A stretch of 64,000 nt of DNA from JBEKYD01 sp049509915 (GTDB lineage Bacteria > Acidobacteriota > Terriglobia > Bryobacterales > Bryobacteraceae): NCBI GenBank assembly GCA_049509915.1, contig JBEKZL010000017.1, positions 9,039 to 73,038 of the forward strand. Reading direction: 5' to 3'. Shown piece by piece: positions 8,824-16,794 of this stretch. Below the pieces are notes generated by a model. The model worked only from the letters and a program-made list of their open reading frames with translations, was not told where the DNA came from and did not search any database. Made by a program: the position numbers and the translations under genes. The first letter of the stretch is position 1; every line of letters starts with the position of its first letter.

Positions 8824-9447
8824 TTACCAGCGGAAACCGAAAGTCACGGGTAGATAATCCGTGTGGTAATTCGCGGTAATTCGGTTGTACTTGGCTTCGG
8901 CGAAGAACTTGCCGTGCCAAATCGAACCAAATGCAATTCCTGCGCCGGCATCGAAACCTGGCTTGTTCACGCTGTACGAACCGATAACCTGAGTTACCGG
9001 GACCGCAGCGGTAAAAAACCCAAAATATGGATCGTACCCGGATACGAAAGCCGCAGAAGGCTGGGTAAAATCAATGTACCTGTGATACAGTCCGCCGCCG
9101 CCGGTAACATAGACGTCGAAGTGCGACTTCGGCGTAAGGTGGACGATGGGATCCAGGGTTGCGGAAAAAACGTGTACTCCGCCCCCGGGAACGCCAATAC
9201 TCTGTAGCGTGGTACCGTTGATCCCGAATGAGTTGTAGTTCAGATCGACGAGCGCCCCAACCCACGAGTTGAAATTGACTCCGGCGCCGGCGCCCACATT
9301 CCAACCGTCGTTGAGATTACGCCCGGTGTTGCCGAGGGGTGTGGTGAAGCCTCCGCCCACGTTGAATGCGAAATGAGACATCTCCTGCGCGCTTGAGAGA
9401 TTCAGCGCCGCAAGACCAAAGCAAGTTGCGAGAATAAGCGTTTTCAT
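8824..9447 (-). CDS. Outer-membrane beta-barrel protein
   Basis: The 207-residue protein has a signal peptide (MKTLILATCFGLAALNLSSA) and then a succession of short amphipathic strands with glycine turns, such as FAFNVGGGFTTPLG, GWNVGAGAGVNF, FDVYVTGGGGLYHRYIDF, GFDAGAGIAFG and KFFAEAKYNRI. It ends in TFGFRW, an aromatic C-terminal residue typical of Bam-inserted barrels. Size and strand pattern fit an 8-stranded OmpA/OmpW-like porin domain without peptidoglycan-binding part. GGAGGT sits before the ATG. It is transcribed alone. Function unknown. Confidence 0.85.
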   Translation of the reverse strand: MKTLILATCFGLAALNLSSAQEMSHFAFNVGGGFTTPLGNTGRNLNDGWNVGAGAGVNFNSWVGALVDLNYNSFGINGTTLQSIGVPGGGVHVFSATLDPIVHLTPKSHFDVYVTGGGGLYHRYIDFTQPSAAFVSGYDPYFGFFTAAVPVTQVIGSYSVNKPGFDAGAGIAFGSIWHGKFFAEAKYNRITANYHTDYLPVTFGFRW

Positions 9448-9579
9448 TGAGTTAAATAACCTCCAGAGTATTGAGCTGCCCCTGAAAAGCTAGCTCTCGC
9501 CTTTACTTATGCAAGAACAACGCCTATGTTAGTAATCCTACGTTGGAGGCGCAGCACCTTCCACGCCGTAAAAACACTG

Positions 9580-9638
9580 TGGGGCAGCCCACGGTTCTTC
9601 GTGGCCTGCCCCATAATTAGCTGCTTTCGTCGAGCAGC
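9580..9638. terminator. Two adjacent hairpins after the PfpI gene
   Basis: TGGGGCAG and CTGCCCCA enclose an inner stem CCACG/CGTGG around GTTCTT (about 9580-9613). A second stem, GCTGCT (9620-9625) with AGCAGC (9633-9638), follows. Both lie in the 225-bp gap between the barrel gene and the end of the PfpI gene. The first hairpin is a single unit of the GTGGGGCAGGC-type repeats seen elsewhere. Apart from this the gap holds nothing I recognise. Confidence 0.5.
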
Positions 9639-9672
9639 CCTATAGGCGCGTGGTTTCCGTTGCCTGCGCGGC

Positions 9673-10272
9673 CTAAGCGCTCCGTTGCTGTTGGGCGATA
9701 TGGCCCGCTTCGGAGTCCGCCTGTTTGTGCCCCTTTTCCGCCAATACTTCGATCAGCGTCCGATTGAACGCTGGAATATCGGCCGGCTTGCGGCTGGTTA
9801 CCAGACCGCGGTCCACCACTACTTCGCTGTCCTGCCACGCGCCGCCGGCGTTGCGGATATCCGTTTTGAGTGATGGCCAGGATGTAAGTTTGCGGCCTCT
9901 AACTATGTCCGCTTCAACCAACATCCATGGCCCATGGCAAATCGCGGCAATAGGCTTGCCGGCCTCCGCGAATGCCTTCACAAACCGCACGGCTTGCGCG
10001 TCTGTGCGCAACCTATCCGGATTTGCCACGCCGCCCGGAAGCAAAAGGGCCTGATATTGAGAAGGAGAAACCGAACCCAGTTTTGCATCAACGGGGAACT
10101 TGTTGCCTTTCTCGTCGTGGTTCATGCCTTGAACCTCATTCTTTTCGAGCGCGATTAGGTCCACCTCCGCTCCCGCCTCTTCGAGCGCCTTTCGCGGCTC
10201 GGTCATCTCGACTTGCTCGAAGCCATCGGTAGCTAATATGGCGATGCGGTAACCCGCTAGTGCTTTTGACAT
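9673..10272 (-). CDS. DJ-1/PfpI family protein
   Basis: The 199-residue protein is a type 1 glutamine-amidotransferase-fold protein of the PfpI/YhbO group. Visible features are RIAILATDGFEQVEMTEP at the N-terminus, LLLPGGVANPDRLRTD, and the nucleophile elbow AAICHGPWMLVEAD with the conserved Cys followed by His. Members act as protein deglycases or stress chaperones; the exact activity is debated in the literature. It is followed by no partner, but its start lies 15 nt after the stop of the DUF892 gene, so the two form a stress-type operon. The ribosome binding site is weak (AGGGG). Confidence 0.88.
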   Translation of the reverse strand: MSKALAGYRIAILATDGFEQVEMTEPRKALEEAGAEVDLIALEKNEVQGMNHDEKGNKFPVDAKLGSVSPSQYQALLLPGGVANPDRLRTDAQAVRFVKAFAEAGKPIAAICHGPWMLVEADIVRGRKLTSWPSLKTDIRNAGGAWQDSEVVVDRGLVTSRKPADIPAFNRTLIEVLAEKGHKQADSEAGHIAQQQRSA

Positions 10273-10287
10273 GTTGTTCGCCCCTGG

Positions 10288-10803
10288 TTAAGACGCCGCC
10301 CTCCTGGACGATACTGTCCTGGCTTCGATATTGACCTGGCTATTTGCGATTTGGGTAAGTTTCTTATCGGCCGCCATTTCTTCGTCGAGAGTTTGCTTCA
10401 GCACCGCGGCGGCGCGCTCCTGCCCCATTTGTTGGGCATAAGTGCGCACGGTGCCATAGGCGGCAATCTCGTAGTGCTCCACGCGCTGGCATGCCGAAAT
10501 GATGGCGGCATCGCGAACCTCCGGCTCGGCGTCCTTGCCCAGCATTTCCTCACCCTCTTCGAGTATGCCCTGCATGCCCTTGCATTTTTGTTTCTTGGGC
10601 TCCTCTCCGTGCATCTCGAATACCTCCTCGAGCCGCGACACATGGCCGCGTGTCTCTTCCAGATGGTGCTCCAGCGCGCGCCGCAGCTCGGCCGACGCCG
10701 CTTTCTCGATTACCTTGGGTAGTGCTTTGAAAATTTGATCTTCCGCGCTATACAGGTCCTTCAGTTCACTTAGATACAATTCATGAAGCGATTCGAATTT
10801 CAT
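10288..10803 (-). CDS. Ferritin-like DUF892 (YciF-type) protein
   Basis: The ATG at 10803 is chosen because GGAGGTA lies at the proper distance; a TTG two codons upstream would overlap the site. The 171-residue product is all-helical with the ferritin-like carboxylate and histidine pattern: ELYLSELKDLYSAEDQI, LEHHLEETRGHVSRLEEVF, QRVEHYEIAAYGTVR and LDEEMAADKKL. YciF-like proteins are induced by osmotic and other stress and bind metal in a di-iron-like site; the physiological reaction is unknown. The gene leads the pair with pfpI. Confidence 0.88.
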   Translation of the reverse strand: MKFESLHELYLSELKDLYSAEDQIFKALPKVIEKAASAELRRALEHHLEETRGHVSRLEEVFEMHGEEPKKQKCKGMQGILEEGEEMLGKDAEPEVRDAAIISACQRVEHYEIAAYGTVRTYAQQMGQERAAAVLKQTLDEEMAADKKLTQIANSQVNIEARTVSSRRAAS

Positions 10804-11157
10804 CGACAAATACCTCCAGCTCTAAGCTTGACGCGCAGCGTGGCGGCCTCGCAAGGGATAAGCCATTCCATTGGTGGTGGCAGTTACATTTGGGCAGAGT
10901 TAGTTCGATAAGATCGGCACGAATCCGGCGCCAGCTGTGAAAGTGGCCCTACTTAGTTGCAAAATCGGAGCTGGCTCCCGCTAGTTTCGAGGGCTTTCGC
11001 CAGTTGATTACAAACTGTCGTGAAACGATTACGTGAAACGAGCATTTCAGTCGGCGGCGAGGGCTGCTCCGCCTCCGCGGCTCCGGCTGGCGGGCTCGGT
11101 GGCTTTCCGCCGCCGAACACGCGGTGATGTGACCGGGTGATACAATGGCGCGCGATT
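10804..11157. other. 354-bp gap upstream of rhaB with a direct repeat
   Basis: No gene is seen here. The region separates the divergent DUF892 and rhamnulokinase genes. The only structure I can point to is CGTGAAACGA repeated at 11019-11028 and 11032-11041 (13-bp period), which could be a regulator half-site pair, and TACAAT at 11141-11146, a possible -10 box for rhaB. Confidence 0.4.
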
Positions 11158-12567
11158 ATGTCGAACTACCTGGCGGTGGATCTGGGAGCCGAGAGTGGAC
11201 GGGTGATGCTGGGTGAGCTGGCGGGCGGCCGGCTGACACTGGAAGAGGTGCGGCGTTTTCCGAACCAGCCGGTGGAACTGCCTTCCGGGTTCTATTGGGA
11301 CGCCTTTCGCCTGTTTCACGAGATCGAAGAGGGGCTGAGTGTTGCCGGGCGCGAGCGCAAACTGGCCGTGGCCGGCATCGGCGTGGACACCTGGGGCGTG
11401 GATTTCGGGCTGGTGGCGGCCGATGGCGGGCTGATCGATTGCCCTCGCCATTACCGCGATGTGCGCACCATCGGGATTCCGGAGCGGCTGTTTGAAGCGG
11501 TGCCGAGGTGGGAGGTTTTTTCGCGCACCGGCATCCAGATCATGTCCATCAATTCGCTCTACCAGTTGTACGCGATGCGGCTGGCGGGGGCGGCCGCGCT
11601 GAACGATGCGGACCGCCTGCTGTTCATGCCAGACCTTTTCAACTACTGGCTCACGGGCGAGAAGCGCAGCGAAGTGACGATTGCGAGCACCTCGCAGTTC
11701 TATGACGCGCGAACGCGGCAGTTCGACGCCGAATTGCTCGACAAGCTGCGAATACCGGCGCGCATCCTGAGCGAACTGGTGGAACCGGGGCGCAGCGTGG
11801 GCAGGCTGCTGCCGCGGTTGGCCGTTTCGACGGGCCTGGGCCCGGTGACCGTCTACGCAACGGCGGCGCACGATACCGCCTCGGCGGTCGCGGCGGTACC
11901 GGCTCAGGGTGGGGGTGATTGGTGCTACATCAGCTCCGGAACGTGGTCGTTGATGGGCGTGGAGCTGGAGGCTCCGCTCATCGACGGGCGCTCCTACGAG
12001 CTGAACTATACCAACGAAGCCGGGGTGGAAGGGCGCACACGCCTGCTCAAGAATATCGCCGGGTTGTGGCTGCTGCAGGAATGCCGGCGAGCGTGGGCCG
12101 CCACCGGCGAGCGCTTCGGGTACGAAGATCTGGTCGAGATGGCCGAGAAAGCAGGTCCGGCCAAAGCCATTGTTAATCCCGACGACTTTCTGCAGCCGGG
12201 CGACATGCCCAACCGCATCGCAGATTGGTGCCGGGCCCGAGACATGGCCCCGCCCCAGACGCCCGGGGAATTCTGCCGCGTCATCCTGGAAAGTCTGGCG
12301 CATCGCTACCGCGATGTACTGGAAGGGCTGGAAAAGCTGACAGGCCGCCAGATTCGCACCATCCACATCGTGGGAGGCGGCAGCCGCAACGCGCTGCTCA
12401 ATCGGCTGGTGGCGCAGGTGACGGGGCGGACCGTGGTGGCGGGACCGGTGGAAGCTACTGCGGCCGGCAACGTGCTAGTGCAGGCGATCGGCGCCGGCGA
12501 AGTCCGCAACCTGGAAGAGGCCCGCGCCATCGTGCGACGGTCGTTCGAGATCCGCACGTTTCAGTAA
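11158..12567 (+). CDS. rhaB: Rhamnulokinase-like sugar kinase
   Basis: The 469-residue protein is a FGGY-family carbohydrate kinase most like rhamnulokinase, which phosphorylates L-rhamnulose. The N-terminal phosphate loop YLAVDLGAESGRVMLG, the substrate-side VDTWGVDFGLV, the MPDLFNYWLTGEKRSE segment, the Asp in TAAHDTASAVAAVP, SSGTWSLMGVE and the C-terminal IHIVGGGSRNALLNRLVAQ with TVVAGPVEATAAGN are all in family order and at normal length. The ATG at 11158 has no ribosome binding site, and TACAAT ends 11 nt upstream, so the leader would be about 5 nt. Rhamnose isomerase and aldolase genes are not adjacent, so it is an orphan in this window. Confidence 0.88.
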   Translation: MSNYLAVDLGAESGRVMLGELAGGRLTLEEVRRFPNQPVELPSGFYWDAFRLFHEIEEGLSVAGRERKLAVAGIGVDTWGVDFGLVAADGGLIDCPRHYRDVRTIGIPERLFEAVPRWEVFSRTGIQIMSINSLYQLYAMRLAGAAALNDADRLLFMPDLFNYWLTGEKRSEVTIASTSQFYDARTRQFDAELLDKLRIPARILSELVEPGRSVGRLLPRLAVSTGLGPVTVYATAAHDTASAVAAVPAQGGGDWCYISSGTWSLMGVELEAPLIDGRSYELNYTNEAGVEGRTRLLKNIAGLWLLQECRRAWAATGERFGYEDLVEMAEKAGPAKAIVNPDDFLQPGDMPNRIADWCRARDMAPPQTPGEFCRVILESLAHRYRDVLEGLEKLTGRQIRTIHIVGGGSRNALLNRLVAQVTGRTVVAGPVEATAAGNVLVQAIGAGEVRNLEEARAIVRRSFEIRTFQ

Positions 12568-12765
12568 GTCCGCGCGAACGTTGCGGAATTGTCATCCTAG
12601 GAAAGACCATCCCGGAGATCTCCTGCCAAGCCTGCGGCGTACTACACCCGGGCGTTCGGGCCGTGGCTGGTGCGGCGGGCTTAACCAAAATAAACCAATG
12701 AGTTAACGCTAATGCTCGGGGATGTAAGCGTCGTGCAATGATGGCGCGCATAGAAATTTTCAATT

Positions 12766-12780
12766 GGACCGAATTGGTCC
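12766..12780 (+). promoter_or_regulatory. Short inverted repeat before the GAF-ANTAR gene
   Basis: GGACC (12766-12770) and GGTCC (12776-12780) flank GAATT, 20 nt upstream of the start codon. It could be an operator or a small RNA hairpin. Known ANTAR targets are paired stems with hexanucleotide loops; here only one stem with a 5-nt loop is visible. Confidence 0.3.
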
Positions 12781-12800
12781 GCGGGCGTTAGGGTGGAACT

Positions 12801-13595
12801 ATGACTGCCAATGCACTCGCCAAAGCGCCGGAAAGTCAAATCTCGATTCTGCACCGCATTAGCAACATTGTCAGCTCCCATCTGGGGCTCGACGAAATCC
12901 TCGGAGAAGTGATCGCCCTTACCCTGCAGGCTACCGCCTGCGATGCCTGTCTGGTTTACCTGCTGGACTGCGAGTCAGATGAGCGCGATCTGGTCCTGCG
13001 CGCTTCGCAACTGCCCCACAGCGCCGCGGTCGGCAGCCTGCGAATGAAGGCCGGAGAAGGCGTGACCGGCTGGGTAGCGGAAAACAAAACGCCGGTGGCG
13101 CTTACTTCGAAGGCTTACGACGATCCGCGATTCAAAGCCTTTCAAACGCTGGTGGAAGATACCTACGAAGCTCTGCTTTCGGTGCCGCTGATTTCGAGCG
13201 GCGAGGTGATCGGCGTGGTTAACGTACACCATCGCAGTGCTCACAAGCACACGCGCGACGAGTGCAACATGCTCGGCTTCATCGGAGAACAGCTCGGAAA
13301 CGTGATCTCCCGTTCGCAACTCGCCCGGGCAAACGAAAGGCTGATGGAAGAGACCGCCGAAATGCGCCGCGAGTTGGAGACGCGCAAGCTGGTGGAGAGG
13401 GCCAAAGGTATTCTGCAATTGCGCTACGGGATCAGCGAGGAGGACGCCTACTTCCGTCTGCGCAACCAGAGCCGCCGCATGCGCCGGCCCATGAAGGAAC
13501 TGGCCGAAGCGATTATCCTGTCCGAAGATCTCACCCGGCAACCGGGCGCCCAAGCCGCGCAAGCGGGCCGTGCGGGCCTGGAAATGAGCGCGTAA
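12801..13595 (+). CDS. GAF-ANTAR domain RNA-binding regulator
   Basis: The 264-residue protein has a GAF domain (about residues 18-170) with HLGLDEILGEVIALTLQAT, KAGEGVTGWVAENKTPVAL and LLSVPLISSGEVIGVVNVH. A coiled linker (RANERLMEETAEMRRELE) leads to a C-terminal ANTAR domain (about 195-245): RKLVERAKGILQLRYGIS, EEDAYFRLRNQSRRMRRPMK and ELAEAIIL. ANTAR proteins bind paired RNA hairpins and prevent transcription termination; the GAF domain would sense a ligand. No signalling partner kinase or ANTAR target is adjacent. GGTGGA precedes the ATG. Confidence 0.9.
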   Translation: MTANALAKAPESQISILHRISNIVSSHLGLDEILGEVIALTLQATACDACLVYLLDCESDERDLVLRASQLPHSAAVGSLRMKAGEGVTGWVAENKTPVALTSKAYDDPRFKAFQTLVEDTYEALLSVPLISSGEVIGVVNVHHRSAHKHTRDECNMLGFIGEQLGNVISRSQLARANERLMEETAEMRRELETRKLVERAKGILQLRYGISEEDAYFRLRNQSRRMRRPMKELAEAIILSEDLTRQPGAQAAQAGRAGLEMSA

Positions 13596-13833
13596 CGAAG
13601 TTGTAGATGGCGGCCAGCGCCGCCGATCGACGGCCGCTGCCGGTGCAACCGGGAGCCCCGCGCCGAATCGTAACCAATCTGAACGAGACCGGCGGTGGGC
13701 CTTGGGTGACCCGCCGCCGGTCCCCGGCCGACTCCGCAAGTCTCTCTCTCCGCCCGAGAACACCAAGTCCCAAAGTAAGAAACGGCAGGAGCCTCCGCTC
13801 CTGTCCAAACCATCGATCGCTCTTGGAGGAACG

Positions 13834-14757
13834 ATGCCTAAAAGAAGATACAGTCGCAGTGCATCCGTACCCCGGATGGCCGGGGTTGCGCTATTTCTGG
13901 CGCTTTCGTTGAACGGCTTTTCGCAGATACCCGACGAGCGGACGTTTGTCGTGGCGTTGCGATCCGATTCCGTCCCACCCGTCAACCAGATTACCGCCGA
14001 ATTACTGGACCATAACCATCAAACCGTGGCGCAAGCTCCGCTCACGAGCGACGGCGAGTTCATGTTCAGAGGCGTAGCGTACGGCGAGTATTGGCTGGTG
14101 GTCACCGACGGCCGCGGCAATACGCTGAGCCAGACTCCGGTCTCGGTTACGGCAGGCGCGACGACTACGGAACTTCAGCTTGATCTGCCCAGGAACGAGC
14201 GGCCACCTTCGGGCGGTGTTTCAGTGTCCGACTTGCAAAAGCCGCCCGCTCGGGAGGCTGTGCGCGCAGCCGAAGCGGCAAGAAAGCAGAGCGCCGCGGG
14301 GCGCGACGACAAAGCGGCCACGCTGCTGGAGAAGGCGATTGGAGTGTCGCCCGATTTTGGCGGCGCCTACACCAATCTGACCGCTTCCTATATCCGACTG
14401 GGCAGAAACGATCAGGCGATCGCGACGGCAAAGCGAGCGATCGACCTTGCCATCCGCGTCACGGGCAAGCCGAATGCCGCCGACCTGTCTAACCTGGCCT
14501 GCGCGCAAATCCGCGAGAGGCGGTTCGCCGAAGCGGTTGTCAATGCCAGGCGCGCGGTCGAAATGGAGCCGGGTTCCGACAAGGCGCACCTGCTCTACGG
14601 CGACGCGCTGGCGGGCTCGGGCGGCGACTTGCGGGAGGCCGCGCAACACCTGGAAATCGCCGCCAAAACGCTCCCAAGCGCCCAGCCGATCCTGGATGCC
14701 GTGCGCCTCCAGTTGGCGCGATCGTCCATTATAGCGACCCGTTCCACCAAGCCGTAG
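13834..14757 (+). CDS. Secreted TPR protein with N-terminal beta domain
   Basis: The ATG at 13834 follows TTGGAGGAACG and opens into a signal peptide (MAGVALFLALSLNGFS near residues 14-28). Residues about 30-120 form a beta sandwich like carboxypeptidase-regulatory domains (ITAELLDHNHQTVAQAPLTS, GEFMFRGVAYGEYWLVV). The remainder carries tetratricopeptide-like helices: RKQSAAGRDDKAATLLEKAI, SPDFGGAYTNLTASYIRLGR, NDQAIATAKRAIDLA and NLACAQIRERRFAEAVVNAR. Such proteins usually scaffold periplasmic complexes. The gene stands 238 bp after the GAF-ANTAR gene, so co-regulation is possible but not shown. Confidence 0.8.
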   Translation: MPKRRYSRSASVPRMAGVALFLALSLNGFSQIPDERTFVVALRSDSVPPVNQITAELLDHNHQTVAQAPLTSDGEFMFRGVAYGEYWLVVTDGRGNTLSQTPVSVTAGATTTELQLDLPRNERPPSGGVSVSDLQKPPAREAVRAAEAARKQSAAGRDDKAATLLEKAIGVSPDFGGAYTNLTASYIRLGRNDQAIATAKRAIDLAIRVTGKPNAADLSNLACAQIRERRFAEAVVNARRAVEMEPGSDKAHLLYGDALAGSGGDLREAAQHLEIAAKTLPSAQPILDAVRLQLARSSIIATRSTKP

Positions 14758-14925
14758 GCAGCGAGGGGTGGGGGTCGGGTAGACGACGGTCCGGGCCGTC
14801 TGTCCAGCGGCCCGGCCAGGCTCGACAGACCACAAACGGAGGCTGCCCGTACCACCCGGCTCGCCGCGATTCGGGCGGCCCGCTGACGGTGCCATTCACG
14901 CTGTTGTACGATAAGGGATTACTGC

Positions 14926-15762
14926 ATGAAGGCACTACTCGAATCGCTGACGCCGGGAGAGCGCGATTGGCAACTGGCACAAGCGATTGACGGCTCCCGC
15001 CTCCCGGCGCACATTGCCATCATCATGGACGGCAACGGCCGTTGGGCGGGGCGCAGGCTGCTGCCGCGCGTGGCCGGACACAAAGCGGGGGTGGGTCCGG
15101 TGCGCTCCACGGTGGAAACCTGCGCGCGCATGGGGATCAAGGCCCTCACCCTCTACGCATTCTCGGTGGAGAACTGGAAACGGCCGCGGCACGAAGTCGA
15201 AACTCTGTGGCGCCTGCTGCGCTATTACCTTAAGCAGGAGTTGGGGAACCTGCAAAAGAACGACATCCGGCTGCAGGCGATCGGGCGGCTGGATGCGTTG
15301 CCGGGGGAAGTGCGCCGCGAGCTGGAATCGGTGGTGGAAGCCACCTCGGCCAATAGAAGACTGCTGGTGAATCTGGCCATCAATTACGGCGGGCGCGCCG
15401 AGATCGTTGACGCGGTCAACTCGATTCTCGACGTGGCGCGCCTGGATGGCAGCATCGCCTCCCTCAAGCTGGACGAAGAACTGATCGCCGCCAACCTGTA
15501 CACGGCCTGCTGCCCCGATCCCGACCTGTTGATCCGCACCTCCGGCGAAATGCGCCTCAGCAATTTCCTGTTGTGGCAAATTGCCTATGCCGAGCTGGTG
15601 GTGACCGAAACCTTGTGGCCGGATTTTACTCAAACCGATCTGTTGCAGGCCGTGCTGGAGTACCAGAAGCGCGACCGCCGTTATGGCGGATTGAGCCGCG
15701 ACCCGCGTTCGAGCGTGGCCACTGGTGAAGACGCGTTGATGCCCGCGCTCGGCTCCTCATGA
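14926..15762 (+). CDS. uppS: Isoprenyl diphosphate synthase (undecaprenyl diphosphate synthase)
   Basis: The 278-residue cytoplasmic enzyme condenses isopentenyl diphosphate units in cis configuration to make the lipid carrier for cell-wall synthesis. Family motifs are AIIMDGNGRWAGRR with the catalytic Asp, RVAGHKAGVGPVR, LTLYAFSVENWKRP, LLVNLAINYGGRAEIVDAVN, DLLIRTSGEMRLSNFLLWQ and TLWPDFTQ. Length is slightly above the usual 240-255 because of N- and C-terminal extensions. A possible -10 TACGAT lies at 14907-14912. It overlaps cdsA by 4 nt (ATGA), a classic uppS-cdsA pairing. Confidence 0.95.
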   Translation: MKALLESLTPGERDWQLAQAIDGSRLPAHIAIIMDGNGRWAGRRLLPRVAGHKAGVGPVRSTVETCARMGIKALTLYAFSVENWKRPRHEVETLWRLLRYYLKQELGNLQKNDIRLQAIGRLDALPGEVRRELESVVEATSANRRLLVNLAINYGGRAEIVDAVNSILDVARLDGSIASLKLDEELIAANLYTACCPDPDLLIRTSGEMRLSNFLLWQIAYAELVVTETLWPDFTQTDLLQAVLEYQKRDRRYGGLSRDPRSSVATGEDALMPALGSS

Positions 15763-16550
15763 AGCGGGTTCTCACCGCGGCCGCGCTTATCCCCATCGTC
15801 GTCTATGTAGTGCTGCTGGCGAGCCCCTGGGTTCTGTGGGCGGTGGTGGCGGTGGCGGCGTTCCTCAGCTTTCGGGAATACCGCGAGATGATCCGGGGGG
15901 CGGGTTCGGGCGATCCCGGGCTGTTCGTCTACGGCGCCGGTCTGTGGTTGCTGGCGGCGGCGCTGCCGGGGGCGCCGTCGGGCGCGGGCGCACTGATAGT
16001 TGTGGTGGCGGCGATGCTTGCCATGGCTCTGGCGATGCGAACGGCCGACTTATCGCAGGCCCTCGGGCGCGCCTCGGCAAGCGTGCTGGGCCTGGTCTAC
16101 ATTTTCGGCTGCTGGAGCTACGCCATCCCGCTCCACCGGACCAACCGGCACTGGCTGATGTTCGCCCTGCTGGTTTGCTGGGCGGGCGATATGGGCGCGT
16201 ATTATGTCGGCCGCGCCTTCGGCAGGCACCGGCTGGCGGAGCGCGTCAGCCCCAAGAAATCCTGGGAAGGGGCGGCGGCATCAGTGGCGACTTCGGTGCT
16301 GCTGGCGGGCGGATACCTGGCGTACTTCGTCCGCGGCATGGCCTGGTGGCACGTGGTGGCGCTCTCGGCGCTGGCCAACGTCGCCGGCCAAATCGGAGAC
16401 CTGGCCGAATCCGCCATTAAGCGCGGCGTGGGCGTGAAGGACAGCGGCTCGCTGCTACCCGGCCACGGCGGCTTCCTGGACCGCGTGGACAGCACGCTGT
16501 TCGTGCTGCCGGTGGTGTGGGTGTACGTGGCGCTCGTGGCGGGGCGGTAA
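15759..16550 (+). CDS. cdsA: Phosphatidate cytidylyltransferase
   Basis: CdsA makes CDP-diacylglycerol, the branch-point of phospholipid synthesis, in the inner membrane. The 263-residue protein has several hydrophobic helices and the C-terminal signature: SPKKSWEGAAAS, then IGDLAESAIKRGVGVKDSG and LLPGHGGFLDRVDS. The GDMGAYYVGRAFGRHRL segment is the preceding conserved region. It overlaps uppS by ATGA, so translation is coupled. Confidence 0.95.
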   Translation: MKRVLTAAALIPIVVYVVLLASPWVLWAVVAVAAFLSFREYREMIRGAGSGDPGLFVYGAGLWLLAAALPGAPSGAGALIVVVAAMLAMALAMRTADLSQALGRASASVLGLVYIFGCWSYAIPLHRTNRHWLMFALLVCWAGDMGAYYVGRAFGRHRLAERVSPKKSWEGAAASVATSVLLAGGYLAYFVRGMAWWHVVALSALANVAGQIGDLAESAIKRGVGVKDSGSLLPGHGGFLDRVDSTLFVLPVVWVYVALVAGR

Positions 16551-16794
16551 AGGGAAAACAGGGCTGCCAACAAGCAGAAAGTCGAGCGAAACCCGCCTGC
16601 TATGTTCTGGCCAATAGTCCACTTTGACATTCCATTTCCCTTCTCGCTTCTTCTGCTTACTCATGTTCCTATCGGCAGCGATCCCCGGAAACAGAAGGCC
16701 GGACTTCAAAGAAATCATTGGTGCCGCCATGTCTTGGTCCCCGAAACGGCCTTGAGTTGAGGTGGTCTGCCCCGCTCAGGGATGTTGGCGCTCT

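Noticed and set aside
9580..9638. Riboswitch upstream of the beta-barrel or PfpI gene
   Set aside because: The hairpins lie after the stop codon of the PfpI gene and far upstream of no start codon in sense orientation; they fit a terminator or repeat.
16455..16730. 91-codon - strand open frame overlapping the end of cdsA
   Set aside because: Much of it is antisense to a certain gene and no homologous motif or ribosome site is seen.
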